From positions 124,001 to 188,000 of the forward strand of contig JBGURP010000055.1 in assembly GCA_045132055.1 (NCBI GenBank): a stretch of 64,000 bases of DNA, written 5' to 3'. The position numbers and the translations under genes are program-made. Below the pieces are notes generated by a model. It was not told the DNA's origin, did no database searches, and was given only the letters and a program-made list of their open reading frames with translations. Below, piece after piece: positions 45,244-54,655 of this stretch. Each line of letters opens with the position of its first letter. Position 1 is the first letter of the stretch. The DNA comes from F23-D06 sp045132055. Lineage in GTDB: Bacteria > Bacteroidota > Bacteroidia > Bacteroidales > WCHB1-69.

Positions 45244-45274
45244 AAAAAAAGGCGCCTCGTAACGAAGCGCCTTT
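45244..45274 (-). terminator. Intrinsic terminator downstream of the T9SS cargo gene
   Basis: A 12-bp stem with one mismatch (45248-45259 with 45263-45274, core GGCGC/GCGCC) and a 3-nt loop is followed by seven T on the minus strand. It ends the gene at 45296-46093. Confidence 0.88.
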
Positions 45275-45295
45275 CTGTAAGTCAGTTTTCAGAAA

Positions 45296-46093
45296 TTACT
45301 TTTTGATGAATTTCTTGGAAACACCGTTCATGGTGATGAAATAAACGCCGCTTTCGAGGTTGCTGACGTTGATTTCTTCAGAACCGTTAACCGTTGCAGA
45401 AGTAACGGTTTGGCCAAGAATGTTGGAGATCACAGCATTACCTTCGCCCGTAACTTTGATAGAGGTTGTAGCAGGGTTCGGATAAACAGTGAAAGTAGTG
45501 TTCTCGTTTTCAGCAACACCAGTACCACCAGCAACGATAGCCACATCGTCAATCCAGATCTCATATGCATCATAGTTCACATCGTGGAAAGCGATCCAGA
45601 TGCTTTGACCTGCATATTGGCTCAGGCTGATATTGTGCTCACGCCAGTTGTTGTATTTTTCACCAGCACCATCCTTTGCACCACCATTCCAAATAGCAGT
45701 GAAATCAGCAGCAGTCGGATTTGCAGCAGTAGAAACGGCTACAGAAAAGTTCTCGGGATATGAATCATTGGCGTTGTCAGCAAAGAAAGTCAATGTTGAA
45801 TTTGCAACGATGTCATATTTTTGAGGAGAAACGAGGTAGCTGTCAGTGTTGTATGCTCCATCATAGTCAACATAAGAGTAGCACATAGCAAAACCTGCGC
45901 CACTGTGAGCCAATTCGGAATAGTCATATTCACCGGGGTTAGCACTGCTGTGCAACCACTGGCCACCGTCAGCATTAACATTGATAACTGTCCAACCTTG
46001 CAAGTCGTTGTCAAAACTGTAGGTAAATGTGTTCTGTGCATTTACAGCAACAACTGCAAATAAAATTGCGAAAATGGTAAAAAGTTTTTTCAT
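45296..46093 (-). CDS. T9SS-secreted cleaved-adhesin-domain protein
   Basis: The 265-residue protein has a signal peptide (MKKLFTIFAILFAVVAVNAQ), a cleaved adhesin/MAM-like domain (FDNDLQGWTVINVNADGGQW, WIAFHDVNYDAYEIWIDDV) and a type A T9SS sorting domain (TVYPNPATTSIKV to GVYFITMNGVSKKFIKK). It should be exported to the cell surface. The start at 46093 begins the signal peptide. It stands alone with its own promoter box and terminator. Confidence 0.9.
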   Translation of the reverse strand: MKKLFTIFAILFAVVAVNAQNTFTYSFDNDLQGWTVINVNADGGQWLHSSANPGEYDYSELAHSGAGFAMCYSYVDYDGAYNTDSYLVSPQKYDIVANSTLTFFADNANDSYPENFSVAVSTAANPTAADFTAIWNGGAKDGAGEKYNNWREHNISLSQYAGQSIWIAFHDVNYDAYEIWIDDVAIVAGGTGVAENENTTFTVYPNPATTSIKVTGEGNAVISNILGQTVTSATVNGSEEINVSNLESGVYFITMNGVSKKFIKK

Positions 46094-46129
46094 AATAATA
46101 GGGTTTTGGTTAATAAATTTTTTCCGGGG

Positions 46130-46137
46130 CAAATATA
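46130..46137 (-). promoter_or_regulatory. -7 box of the T9SS cargo gene
   Basis: TATATTTG on the minus strand fits TAnnTTTG, 36 bp before the ATG. A TTTG lies 22 bp further upstream (46160-46163), slightly too far. Confidence 0.5.
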
Positions 46138-46222
46138 GTTTTTTTTTTGATTGACAATACAAAAAATAGCACACCGTCCTTTGTTCAAATTTTTGATAGC
46201 TAATGTGTATAAAACGAGAGCT

Positions 46223-47515
46223 TTACTCTAATACCAGCGCATCCGCCACCACTTCCGCCAACGACTTGATTTCCACGTTCAGATTGTAAGTGTGATTGAG
46301 TTGGGTGAGTTGATCGACGCAATTGTGACATGGAGTAATGACTACATTGGCTCCCGTTTGTTTAATCTGGTTGGCTTTAATTTCTCCAACTTTTAATCTG
46401 CGTTCGTTGTACTCGCTCATGGCTAGCATGCCGCCACCGCCGCCACAGCAGAAATTGTCGCTGCCTGTGGGCGTCATCTCGATCAACTCGGGCACCACCT
46501 GCTTTACCACATAGCGCAACGAGTTGTACAAGCCGCCGTTGCGGGTAATATTGCACGGATCATGGATAGTGTATTTCTTGGTGTTGAGGTTCTTATCGAC
46601 TTTGATTTTGCCGCTCTTGATGTACTCTTCCAACAGTTCAATCAAGGTAATCATCTTGAAGTCGGGATGGGCCTTAAGGTAGTTGGGCGCTTCCCAGCGC
46701 AGCGCACGTGAGCCATGACCGCATTCGCCGAGCACCAGCGTGTTGCAATGCAACTTGTGCACCTCATCGAACATGTGCTTGGCAATGGCCGTGGCCTCCG
46801 CATCGTTGCCGGAGAAGTAGCCGTAGTTGGTCACGTCGTACATTTCGGTAGATAAAGTCCAATTGGCACCGGCCATGTGGAAAATCTTGGCGGCGGCAGC
46901 AATGGAGAGCGGGAAGAACTTAGGCTCGCGCGGGTTCAGCGTGTAGAGAATGTCGGAATTGTCCTTGTTCAACGGAATCTTGGCCTCTTCGCCCAGCTCG
47001 TCCTGCAAATCTTCTTCCATCCATTCGATAGTATCCACAAAGTCTTCCGTCGGGATTGCCATGTTGTTGCCGGTGTTGATGGCCGCATCCACCGTGGCTT
47101 GCAAAGTTTCGGGTACCAAACCCATGGTGGCCAGCATTCTTCGACCCGTGCGCACCACAAACGGGATATCTACACCGATAGAGCAGTGCTTCACGCAACG
47201 CCCGCACATAGTGCAAGCGCCGAACAGCGAATCCACCATTTCGGTGAGCGTGTTCTCGTCCAATTCGCGCGCATGCGTCAGCTTCGGAGCAGTTTTGCCC
47301 AAGAATGTGCAGTAGCGGCGATAGATGGAAGATACCATATCGACCTTCTTGCCCGGGATGTATTTGGGATCCTTGAACGTTTTCCAAAAAAGGCAGCTGG
47401 TCTCGCACAACCCGCAATGCACGCAGGCGTTCAGATGGGTGATGAGCTTGCTGTCACTATGCTTGGTTAGGATGTCAATGGCTTTCTGTTTGCTCTCGGC
47501 GGATACTTCTTTCAT
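46223..47515 (-). CDS. Heterodisulfide reductase-like (Fe-S)-binding CCG-domain protein
   Basis: The 430-residue soluble protein has two [4Fe-4S] sites (ACVHCGLCETSCLFW and ACTMCGRCVKHCSIGVD) and two CCG-type cysteine-rich domains (HDPCNITRNGG ... NFCCGGGGGM, and TPCHNCVDQ). This arrangement is that of HdrD-like and related redox complexes. It probably passes electrons between a cytosolic donor and a membrane or thiol acceptor. No partner subunit is adjacent, so the exact complex is unknown. Confidence 0.88.
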   Translation of the reverse strand: MKEVSAESKQKAIDILTKHSDSKLITHLNACVHCGLCETSCLFWKTFKDPKYIPGKKVDMVSSIYRRYCTFLGKTAPKLTHARELDENTLTEMVDSLFGACTMCGRCVKHCSIGVDIPFVVRTGRRMLATMGLVPETLQATVDAAINTGNNMAIPTEDFVDTIEWMEEDLQDELGEEAKIPLNKDNSDILYTLNPREPKFFPLSIAAAAKIFHMAGANWTLSTEMYDVTNYGYFSGNDAEATAIAKHMFDEVHKLHCNTLVLGECGHGSRALRWEAPNYLKAHPDFKMITLIELLEEYIKSGKIKVDKNLNTKKYTIHDPCNITRNGGLYNSLRYVVKQVVPELIEMTPTGSDNFCCGGGGGMLAMSEYNERRLKVGEIKANQIKQTGANVVITPCHNCVDQLTQLNHTYNLNVEIKSLAEVVADALVLE

Positions 47516-47561
47516 ATCGTTGTTTTAAAAAATCGCGCAAAAATACAAAAATGGCGGCAAA

Positions 47562-50054
47562 TTATGCATCCACATTGATTACCACACGCACAGTCTTGTG
47601 GTTTTGCTGGAATTTCTGCAAGATTTTCAGCAGTGTTGCTTTGTGGTTTTCCAGCTGGGAATCTTTGGCCAGTTTGATCCAGAAATCCTCCAGATAGTAG
47701 TTCTGGATGCGGGAGACCAGTGGTGCCTGTGGGCCGAGCACGTGCCCTGGGAAGGCTTCGCGCAAAGGAACGGCCAATGTTTGGGCCGCGGTGGTCACCA
47801 CCTTCTCATCGGGGTGCTTGAGCGTTACTTTCACCAAACGTGTAACAGGCGGATAGTGATACTCCTTTCGCTCGGCAATCTGGCTTCGGTACATGGCCAT
47901 GAAATCGTTGGTTTCCACGTACTTCAGTGCCGGATGTTCTGGCTGATACGACTGGATGACCACTTTGCCGGGCACCTCCTTGCGGCCCGCGCGCCCGCTC
48001 ACCTGGGCGAGCAACTGGAACGCACGCTCAAACGAGCGGAAATCGGGGAACGAAATCAACGCGTCGGCATTCAGGATGCCCACTACGCTCACGCGGTCGA
48101 AGTCCAGCCCCTTTGTAACCATTTGTGTACCAACGAGTATGTCGGTTTTATGCTGCTCAAAGTCGCTGATGATTTGCTGGTAGCCATTCTTGGAGCGCGT
48201 GGTGTCCAAATCCATGCGCGCGATGGAGGCTTGCGGGAAGATTTCTGCCAGTGTATCTTCCACCTTTTCGGTGCCAAAACCTTTCATCTCAATGTCCGTG
48301 CTGTGGCAGGTGGGACACTCGTGCGGAACCGCAATGGCATAGCCGCAATAGTGGCACTTCAGTAGCCCAGTTTTTTTGTGGTAAGTCAACGTCACATCGC
48401 AATATTTGCAGGTGGGCATGGTCTGGCACGTGTTGCAGATCATCCGCACGGCATAGCCTCTTCTGTTTTGGAAAAGAATCACTTGCTCTTTTTTATCCAA
48501 TGCTTCGCCGATGCGCTCAATGAGAAAATCGGAGAACACGCCTTGCACTTGATGCTGTTTGCGCGCCTCGATCATGTTCACCACCCAAATGTCGGGCAAC
48601 TTGCTTTGGGCAAAGCGCTGTTTCAACTCCACCAGCCCGTATTTGTTCTGTTTCACATTGTAATAGCTTTCCAAGGAAGGCGTTGCCGTGCCCAGCAAGG
48701 TTTTGGCCTTGTGCATGTTGCCCAGCACGATGGCACAGTCGCGGGCGTGGTAGCGCGGCGCAGGGTCTTGCTGCTTGTAAGAGGCATCGTGCTCCTCGTC
48801 CACAATGATGAGTCCCAGATTTTGGTACGGCAGCAACAGGGCGGAGCGCGCACCCAAAATCAGCTGGTATTTGGAAGTGTCGGCTATATCCGAGCCTTGT
48901 TCCAGTACGCGGTTCCAAATCTCCACGCGCTCGTACTCGTTGAAACGGGAATGATACACCCCGACCTTCTCGCCGAAGTATTTTCGCAACCGGTTGACAA
49001 TCTGCGAAGTAAGTGCGATTTCAGGGAGTAGGTAAAGTACTTGTTTACCCTGTTTCAGCACCTCATCGATGAGCTTGATATAGATTTCCGTCTTGCCGCT
49101 GCCGGTCACGCCGTGCAACAGCACCACTGGAAACTGGCCGAACTGCTCGTGTATTTGCTGGAAAGCTTTCTGCTGTGGATCAGACAGTTGGATGTTATCT
49201 GCAGTCTCGCGGGAGGAAAAGTCCGTCAAGCGGGACGTGACCACCTCTTCCGTTTTCAGAAATCCCTTTTTGAGGAGCGTTTGCAGGCGGGCGGGGGTCA
49301 GTGCGCTGGAATTAACCACTTGTGATTTGGGCACGCGCGCCGAAAAGTCATAGCCCTTGGCTCCCTTGGTCAGCATGATGAAGGCCAGCAGGCCATCGGC
49401 TTGAGCGGAGGTTCTCGTGCTGAGGTTGAGTTGGTCCAACAACGCCATGAACGAGGCTTCGGAGGCATAATTATCGCCCAAACGAACGTATGTCTCTTTC
49501 TTGGCCTTGTACGGGTTGCGCACCTCCTCGTCGGTCACCACTACCCTTTTGTCAACCAAGGATTTGATGATGGGGATCACTTTCTGGATATTGACGGCTT
49601 TGCTGATCTCATCCACTGTCATAAATTCCTTGTAGGTCAGTGCCTCGGCGATATGCAGCTCGTTAGGGGTGAGTGTGGAGACGTCCCCACTGAAGTTGGG
49701 ATGGAGGTGAATTTTGGTTTCAGAAGCCAGTTTGAGTGCGGCGGGCAGTGCGGCGGCCATCACCTCGCCCAGCGTGCAGAGGTAGTAGTCGGCCATCCAT
49801 TGCCAGAGCAGGAACTGCCGCTCGGAAATTACGGGGCGGTCGTCAACCACATCCAGGATGTATTTGGCGGTCACTTGCGGTGCATTCTCGTGCACGCGCA
49901 CCACGAGGGCCGAATAGAGCTTGCTGCGCCCGAAGGGTACAATCACGCGCTTGCCGAAAGCCACAGCATCATCCAGCTCGTACGGCACGCGGTAGGTAAA
50001 CAGCGCGGGCAGCGGCAGTGGCAGGAGAACATCGGCGAAATGAGTGACACGCAT
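47562..50054 (-). CDS. priA: Primosomal protein N' (replication restart helicase)
   Basis: PriA restarts collapsed replication forks. The 830-residue protein has the N-terminal 3'-DNA-binding domain (HFADVLLPLPLPALFTYRVP), helicase Walker A in LHGVTGSGKTEIY, DEEHD as the Walker B box, and the zinc-binding cysteines (MICNTCQTMPTCKYCD, LKCHYCGYA, ECPTCHS). The C-terminal helicase lobe has VGTQMVTKGLDF and QVSGRAGRKE. Length and order are normal. Confidence 0.97.
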   Translation of the reverse strand: MRVTHFADVLLPLPLPALFTYRVPYELDDAVAFGKRVIVPFGRSKLYSALVVRVHENAPQVTAKYILDVVDDRPVISERQFLLWQWMADYYLCTLGEVMAAALPAALKLASETKIHLHPNFSGDVSTLTPNELHIAEALTYKEFMTVDEISKAVNIQKVIPIIKSLVDKRVVVTDEEVRNPYKAKKETYVRLGDNYASEASFMALLDQLNLSTRTSAQADGLLAFIMLTKGAKGYDFSARVPKSQVVNSSALTPARLQTLLKKGFLKTEEVVTSRLTDFSSRETADNIQLSDPQQKAFQQIHEQFGQFPVVLLHGVTGSGKTEIYIKLIDEVLKQGKQVLYLLPEIALTSQIVNRLRKYFGEKVGVYHSRFNEYERVEIWNRVLEQGSDIADTSKYQLILGARSALLLPYQNLGLIIVDEEHDASYKQQDPAPRYHARDCAIVLGNMHKAKTLLGTATPSLESYYNVKQNKYGLVELKQRFAQSKLPDIWVVNMIEARKQHQVQGVFSDFLIERIGEALDKKEQVILFQNRRGYAVRMICNTCQTMPTCKYCDVTLTYHKKTGLLKCHYCGYAIAVPHECPTCHSTDIEMKGFGTEKVEDTLAEIFPQASIARMDLDTTRSKNGYQQIISDFEQHKTDILVGTQMVTKGLDFDRVSVVGILNADALISFPDFRSFERAFQLLAQVSGRAGRKEVPGKVVIQSYQPEHPALKYVETNDFMAMYRSQIAERKEYHYPPVTRLVKVTLKHPDEKVVTTAAQTLAVPLREAFPGHVLGPQAPLVSRIQNYYLEDFWIKLAKDSQLENHKATLLKILQKFQQNHKTVRVVINVDA

Positions 50055-50180
50055 GGGATGGGGTGAATGTGGTGAATGAGGTAAAAGGGGTGAAAGGAGT
50101 AAAAGAGGTAAATGGGGTAAAAGGGGTGAATATGGTGAATGAGGAGTAAGGAGTAAAAGGAGTAAAGGAGGATTATTAAC
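50055..50180. repeat. Degenerate G/A-rich tandem repeat between ogt and priA
   Basis: About a dozen units of 8-16 bp such as GGTGAATGAGGTAAAAGG, GTAAATGGGGTAAAAGG and GGAGTAAGGAGTAAAAGG occur in a row. They are related to the repeat at 10224. No hairpin or gene is seen here. Confidence 0.75.
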
Positions 50181-50207
50181 TATAAACTATTATCTATCAA
50201 CTATTAA

Positions 50208-50816
50208 CTAAAAAAGTGTGGGTTCCCAGTTGGAGGCGTTTTTGATTTTATGGGATTTGCGGGCTTCTTTGTTGAGCACTTTGATTTTCCGTTCTACGCC
50301 CCAGCGATAGCCGCCGAGCTTGCCATTGGAACAGATAACGCGATGGCAGGGCACCACGTACATCACGGGGTTACTGCCCACGGCCTTGCCCACCGCACGG
50401 GCTGCCCGTGGTTTGCCGACTCTTTCGGCAATATTGAGATAGGTGGTCACCTTGCCAGCAGGCACCGAGAGCAAATCCTCCCACACGGCAAGCTGGAAGG
50501 GTGTTCCGAGCAGATGCAACACGATTTCTTTTTCATTATCCCATTTTCCACGTAACAGCAAAGAGATGTTTTTATGAGCCGCCACTTTCTGGCAACGGAA
50601 ATTGGCTTTTGGAAAATGCTTTTTCAAAGCCTCCACTGGATTCCATTTCATCTCGCCGGGCATCAGCAAACAGACACCCTTTTGCGTGGAAGCTACGAGA
50701 GCCTTGCCACCAAAAATGGAGATGAAACTGTAGTGAATCATCAGCTTTTTGTCTTTGCTTTTGAACTCCGCCCTGGTCATGGGAACGATTTTAACCGGAT
50801 TGGAAGAGGTGCTCAT
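50208..50816 (-). CDS. ogt: Methylated-DNA--protein-cysteine S-methyltransferase
   Basis: The protein repairs O6-methylguanine by transferring the methyl group to its own cysteine. The 202-residue product has an N-terminal ribonuclease-like domain and the C-terminal active-site domain with GTPFQLAVWEDLLSVPAGKV, RAVGKAVGSNP and PCHRVI, the acceptor cysteine being in that last motif. The C-terminal tail after KVLNKEARKS is a little long. It begins 18 bp after the HAD gene, suggesting co-transcription. Confidence 0.92.
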   Translation of the reverse strand: MSTSSNPVKIVPMTRAEFKSKDKKLMIHYSFISIFGGKALVASTQKGVCLLMPGEMKWNPVEALKKHFPKANFRCQKVAAHKNISLLLRGKWDNEKEIVLHLLGTPFQLAVWEDLLSVPAGKVTTYLNIAERVGKPRAARAVGKAVGSNPVMYVVPCHRVICSNGKLGGYRWGVERKIKVLNKEARKSHKIKNASNWEPTLF

Positions 50817-50834
50817 AACATGGGATTTTATCGG

Positions 50835-51707
50835 TTATTTATTCACTTCTTTGTATTTGATGTGCAACAAATCCTGCTCCATGGCGGTTTTGTCGATGAT
50901 CTTTTTCAGCATCACATCCAGTTCGCCGCCCTCGGAGTAGTTGGTGGGCGCGATGTAGTCGGCGCGGTTCTGGCGGATGAGGTCAAGGCAGATGTCTTTG
51001 GAAGATTTTGGGCGGTGCGGGGTGGCCACAGAAGCCGGGTTATAAACGGCAATGGTGGTGCCGCCGTAAAGGTTCACCATCTTCATGGCTGGCACGTCGG
51101 TTTCTCCATCGCCAATGTAGATGAAGTTGGAAAAAGGTACTGCGCGCTCATCTTCGGGCATCGATTTGTTAATCAGTGTATTGTCATACGAGTTGTAGAT
51201 ACCTTTGTTGATACGGAACAGATACTGGGTTTTGTTGGTGTAGTTGACCACCAGCGCGGGCCAACAGGCCACGCCGTTTTCGTCATACTCAAATCCAGAA
51301 GCGTAAATGGTTTTGAAATGTTTGGCGATGGCGGTACCTTTCACGAACTCGCGCAAGCCGGAAGAGATGATAAAGTGTTCCAAGTGCATGTTTTTGGAGG
51401 CGGCATACGCGTTGATGCGTTCAAAATAGCTTTCCACACCTTCAAAAAAAGTGATTTTCTCGCCGTATTTCATAAAGGCCTCTTCGCGAATGGGGATATT
51501 TTTCTCTTTGGCCTTGATGAGCATCAGGTGCATGTAGGCGAGCACTTCATCCATATCGTGCTTCTTGGCCAGTTCGTTGGCCTCTTGCCAGAACTCACCC
51601 TTGTCCATGTTGAGGTCGGGTATGAAGTTGTACTCCTGCATGTTGCCCGGCGCCAGCGTACCGTCAAAGTCGTACGCGATGGCCATATTGCGGTTTTCTT
51701 TAATCAT
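50835..51707 (-). CDS. HAD superfamily hydrolase
   Basis: The 290-residue protein has the HAD motifs: I, AYDFDGTLAPGN (nucleophile Asp14); II, HFIISSGLREF; and III/IV, FIYIGDGETDVPAMKM. A helical cap lies between motifs I and II. The substrate is unknown. Phosphoserine-phosphatase-like enzymes are the nearest general match. A -7-like TATCTTTG at 51756-51763 lies upstream. Confidence 0.85.
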   Translation of the reverse strand: MIKENRNMAIAYDFDGTLAPGNMQEYNFIPDLNMDKGEFWQEANELAKKHDMDEVLAYMHLMLIKAKEKNIPIREEAFMKYGEKITFFEGVESYFERINAYAASKNMHLEHFIISSGLREFVKGTAIAKHFKTIYASGFEYDENGVACWPALVVNYTNKTQYLFRINKGIYNSYDNTLINKSMPEDERAVPFSNFIYIGDGETDVPAMKMVNLYGGTTIAVYNPASVATPHRPKSSKDICLDLIRQNRADYIAPTNYSEGGELDVMLKKIIDKTAMEQDLLHIKYKEVNK

Positions 51708-51755
51708 CTTATTATCAATAGGTTATAAAAATCCATTTCATTAACTCTGTGATTG

Positions 51756-51763
51756 CAAAGATA
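51756..51763 (-). promoter_or_regulatory. -7 box upstream of the HAD-ogt pair
   Basis: TATCTTTG on the minus strand, 48 bp before the ATG, fits TAnnTTTG. No clear -33 box is seen. Confidence 0.4.
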
Positions 51764-51823
51764 TTAAAAAATCCGGTTTTCATATTATCTCACTCCTAAC
51801 AGGCTACATTACAGTAAAATTGT

Positions 51824-51831
51824 TATTTTTG
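51824..51831 (+). promoter_or_regulatory. -7 box upstream of the DUF4160 gene
   Basis: TATTTTTG fits TAnnTTTG and lies 23 bp before the ATG at 51855. No TTTG is found at the expected -33 position. Confidence 0.45.
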
Positions 51832-51854
51832 CAACAGCTTTAAAACAAAATACT

Positions 51855-52082
51855 ATGCCTACTTTATCTGAATTCTTTGGAATAACAATACGAATGAAAT
51901 ACCTTGATCACAATCCACCTCATTTTCATGCTCAATATCAACAAGACAAAATTTCTGTAGAAATTCGAAATGGAAAAATTAAAGGTGAAATGTCTGAAAG
52001 AGCCTTAAAATTGGTGTTGGAATGGCTCGATTTGCATCGAAATGACTTACTAAAAGCTTGGAATCAATCTTCTAATGGATAA
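51855..52082 (+). CDS. DUF4160 domain protein
   Basis: The 75-residue protein is a full DUF4160 domain: MPTLSEFFGITIRMKYLDHN, then PPHFHAQYQQDK and a C-terminal ALKLVLEWLDLHRNDLLKAW. The family often lies next to DUF2442 genes, as here, in a small two-gene module like a toxin-antitoxin pair. The PHFHA histidines could bind a metal. Its activity is not known. Confidence 0.88.
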   Translation: MPTLSEFFGITIRMKYLDHNPPHFHAQYQQDKISVEIRNGKIKGEMSERALKLVLEWLDLHRNDLLKAWNQSSNG

Positions 52083-52111
52083 AAACCAAATAAAATAGAA
52101 CCTTTAAAATA

Positions 52112-52429
52112 ATGAATGATATGTTTTTAGAAATAACAGACGCGAAATATATTGATTCTTACAGAATATGGGTGTGTTTCAACAATGGTGATTGTAGGAT
52201 TTTTGACTTCGCAACAATTATTGATAAGTATCCCGTTTTTGAACCATTGAAAGATATAGAACTTTTGAAAAGTTTTATTATCACGGATACGCTTGAGTGG
52301 CAAAATGGTGAAATTGATATTGCACCGGAATATCTATATGAACATGGTATTGTCTCCTATCCCAACAAGGAAACGGAATTTGGCAGTGTAGCGGAGGATG
52401 AAATTCATTATGATACTGGCAAAGACTAA
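52112..52429 (+). CDS. DUF2442 domain protein
   Basis: The 105-residue protein has the DUF2442 pattern (ITDAKYIDSYRIWVCFNNGD, then LEWQNGEIDIAPEYLYEHG). It lies 29 bp after the DUF4160 gene and shares its strand. DUF2442 proteins are thought to bind DNA or partner DUF4160. This is family association, not shown here. The last 4 bp overlap the convergent gene at 52426. Confidence 0.85.
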   Translation: MNDMFLEITDAKYIDSYRIWVCFNNGDCRIFDFATIIDKYPVFEPLKDIELLKSFIITDTLEWQNGEIDIAPEYLYEHGIVSYPNKETEFGSVAEDEIHYDTGKD

Positions 52430-52686
52430 TTGTTCATCAGCCACTCCCCCAGCTCCTTCACCCGTGCGCGGTACTTCGCGATTTGGCTTTCGATGAAGTC
52501 TTCGCTGAATTTGCGGTCGCAGAAGCCGTTGCCCCGCGCCACGTATTCATCGTCTTCCAATGAGCCAAATAAATCCAGATAGTTTTCGAGATATTGGCGG
52601 TTTTCATCCAAAAGACGTTTCAAATCCTCAACATCGGCCTCAATGGTCTCGCCGGTGGAATAGCGGTATTGTTTCTTTTCGGGCAT
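52426..52686 (-). CDS. Small hypothetical acidic helical protein
   Basis: The 86-residue product (opening MPEKKQYRYSTGETIEADVE) is acidic and looks all-helical, with heptad-like leucines in DLKRLLDENRQYLENYLDLF. I do not recognise the family. Coding quality is supported by sensible codon use and an open frame without rare codons. Confidence 0.6.
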   Translation of the reverse strand: MPEKKQYRYSTGETIEADVEDLKRLLDENRQYLENYLDLFGSLEDDEYVARGNGFCDRKFSEDFIESQIAKYRARVKELGEWLMNN

Positions 52687-52729
52687 GATTGGTAGTTCTG
52701 TTTACGATATTTTTCAATAATAAAAGAAT

Positions 52730-52763
52730 AAAAAAATGGGCAAACCGAGTGATTCGCCCATTA
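52730..52763 (-). terminator. Intrinsic terminator of the OmpA-TPR lipoprotein gene
   Basis: The stem ATGGGC/GCCCAT (52736-52741 with 52756-52761), extended by a few inner pairs, is followed on the minus strand by seven T. Confidence 0.8.
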
Positions 52764-52784
52764 AAGTTTTGAAACGCTGAATCT

Positions 52785-54611
52785 TTATTTCACCAAATTC
52801 TTGAACGTCTCGGTTCTTTTGTATTTCTTGAATTCGGCGTCTTTCTTGGCGGTTTTCTTGTAGGAAGGATCCAGCTGGATGGCGGTGCCGAGATTGCTAT
52901 AGACACCGTTCTCATCCTTCATGCGGGCGGCCAACACAGCTTTCAGATAAGCCGTCTTGGCATCTACATTTTCAATGCAGTCCAAAGTTGTCTTGGCGGC
53001 ATTGTAATCCTTTTGGAGCAATTGGATCAGTGCGGTATTGTAGTCGCAACTTTTGCCGCTCAACTGCTGTGAGGCTTGTGCATAGTTACCATCCATGATG
53101 GAGTAAACACCCAGCGCGTAGTCTTGGTTAACAGGACTAACAGTTGCCTTTTGGGAAGCCTCGAAGTTGGCTTTGGCGGCAGTATGATTGCCTTGCAGGA
53201 ACTCAGCCACGGCCAAGTTGTTCAGCACGATACCATTATCCGGAGAGATGGCCGCCGCTTTGTTGAAATAGCTGACCGCGTCGTCCAAATCATCGGCATT
53301 GCCGTTGTTGTAATATTTGTTGAGATAAAGCACGCCCAAGTCGTTGTAGGCACGCCAGTCGCCTTGTGTCTTCGGGTCGCGGATCAGCGCTTTGTAGATG
53401 GTTTCCTGATCTTCCACCGTGTTGGCCACGGAAGCGGCATACAAACGTTCGTTGACAGAGAATTCGTCCGGGTTGGATTTCACTCTGCTCACCAATTCAG
53501 CATCGGTGTAAGATTCGTGCTTCTTGCAGATGAGCTGCATTTCGGCGCGGCGCAACGGCGGCAGGATTGCATCGGCGATTTCAGGATAGATGTCCGTCAT
53601 TTCACGGATCTTCTGCTCGCGCATGTCGTTGTTGGCCTGTGAGCGAACCACATTCAAGATTTGGTTCTTTTGGGCAATATTGGATTTCTCGATAGCGGCC
53701 TCAAAACCGTCCCAGTCCTCACCCTTGGCATTATTCACATATTGGAATTCAGGTCTTTGCAGATCTTTCAGCTTGATTTTATTCTTCTTGGCATAATCCT
53801 TCAGATATTTCTCATATTGATCCTGAAACCATTTTTTGCCCTGCTCGAAACGTCTTTCGGAAAGACCTTGGTTGTTGCTCTCTTCGCCTTCAGGGGAAGC
53901 CCAACCGGAAATAACCACGCGGTCAATGATGATGTCGTTGTACAGGTAATCCACAAACGCCTTGATGGAGTCCTTGGCAGCCTGCTTTTTGTTGTTAGGG
54001 TTACTCCAGTTCATGTTGGAACTGTTAAGATCAAAATAGATCGTGGCTGTTTTGCCAGTGAACTCAGGGGTGTAGTTGTGCGGTGAGTGGATAAAATTAC
54101 CGCTGGTAGCATCGTAGGTGCTCTTGGGTTGCAGACCAATGCGGGAAGAGGTGTTGGCAATACCTTCGCCAAGAGTCTTTTCCGGAGTCAGCGTGGTGGA
54201 TTTTTTCTTGATTTGTGCAATGGCAGGAGCCACTATTTCAGCTTCTTCATAACTCGGATCGTATTTGAACGTGCCCGTCTGGGTGAAGCTGCCACCGTTT
54301 TTCCAACTGATAACAGTACCTTCGCCTTTAGCCTTTTCACCTTTCAGCTTGATGGTGGCAAAAGGAGGATTGACGTTGGTGCCGTCCACTTTCAATGTCG
54401 GGGAGAGCGTTACCGTTGCTTTCTTCTTCATATACTTGGGAGGGAAGGTGCCCTTGATGGTATAGGCAACCTCGCCGCCTTTGCTTTCCAAATCGGGATT
54501 ATCCAAAGTAACTGAAACTTCAGGGTATTTGGTAACCATCTTCCCAAAACCACAGCTGGTCATCATAGCTGCTATCAAAACAGCAAAACCTAAAACATAT
54601 ATTCTTTTCAT
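52785..54611 (-). CDS. OmpA-like and TPR domain lipoprotein
   Basis: The 608-residue protein is a lipoprotein (MKRIYVLGFAVLIAAMMTSC). Beta-rich repeats follow (residues 30-150), then an OmpA-C-like peptidoglycan-binding segment (TATIYFDLNSSNMNW, VVISGWASPEGEESNNQGLS, RRFEQGKKWF), and C-terminal TPRs (DWRAYNDLGVLYLNKYYNNG, NGIVLNNLAVAEFLQGNHTA). It probably links the outer membrane to peptidoglycan. Similar proteins are widespread in Bacteroidales. It is a single gene with its own promoter and terminator. Confidence 0.85.
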   Translation of the reverse strand: MKRIYVLGFAVLIAAMMTSCGFGKMVTKYPEVSVTLDNPDLESKGGEVAYTIKGTFPPKYMKKKATVTLSPTLKVDGTNVNPPFATIKLKGEKAKGEGTVISWKNGGSFTQTGTFKYDPSYEEAEIVAPAIAQIKKKSTTLTPEKTLGEGIANTSSRIGLQPKSTYDATSGNFIHSPHNYTPEFTGKTATIYFDLNSSNMNWSNPNNKKQAAKDSIKAFVDYLYNDIIIDRVVISGWASPEGEESNNQGLSERRFEQGKKWFQDQYEKYLKDYAKKNKIKLKDLQRPEFQYVNNAKGEDWDGFEAAIEKSNIAQKNQILNVVRSQANNDMREQKIREMTDIYPEIADAILPPLRRAEMQLICKKHESYTDAELVSRVKSNPDEFSVNERLYAASVANTVEDQETIYKALIRDPKTQGDWRAYNDLGVLYLNKYYNNGNADDLDDAVSYFNKAAAISPDNGIVLNNLAVAEFLQGNHTAAKANFEASQKATVSPVNQDYALGVYSIMDGNYAQASQQLSGKSCDYNTALIQLLQKDYNAAKTTLDCIENVDAKTAYLKAVLAARMKDENGVYSNLGTAIQLDPSYKKTAKKDAEFKKYKRTETFKNLVK

Positions 54612-54655
54612 ATTTATTTGATTATTTGATTATTAGCAAACATACGTATAGAGCG

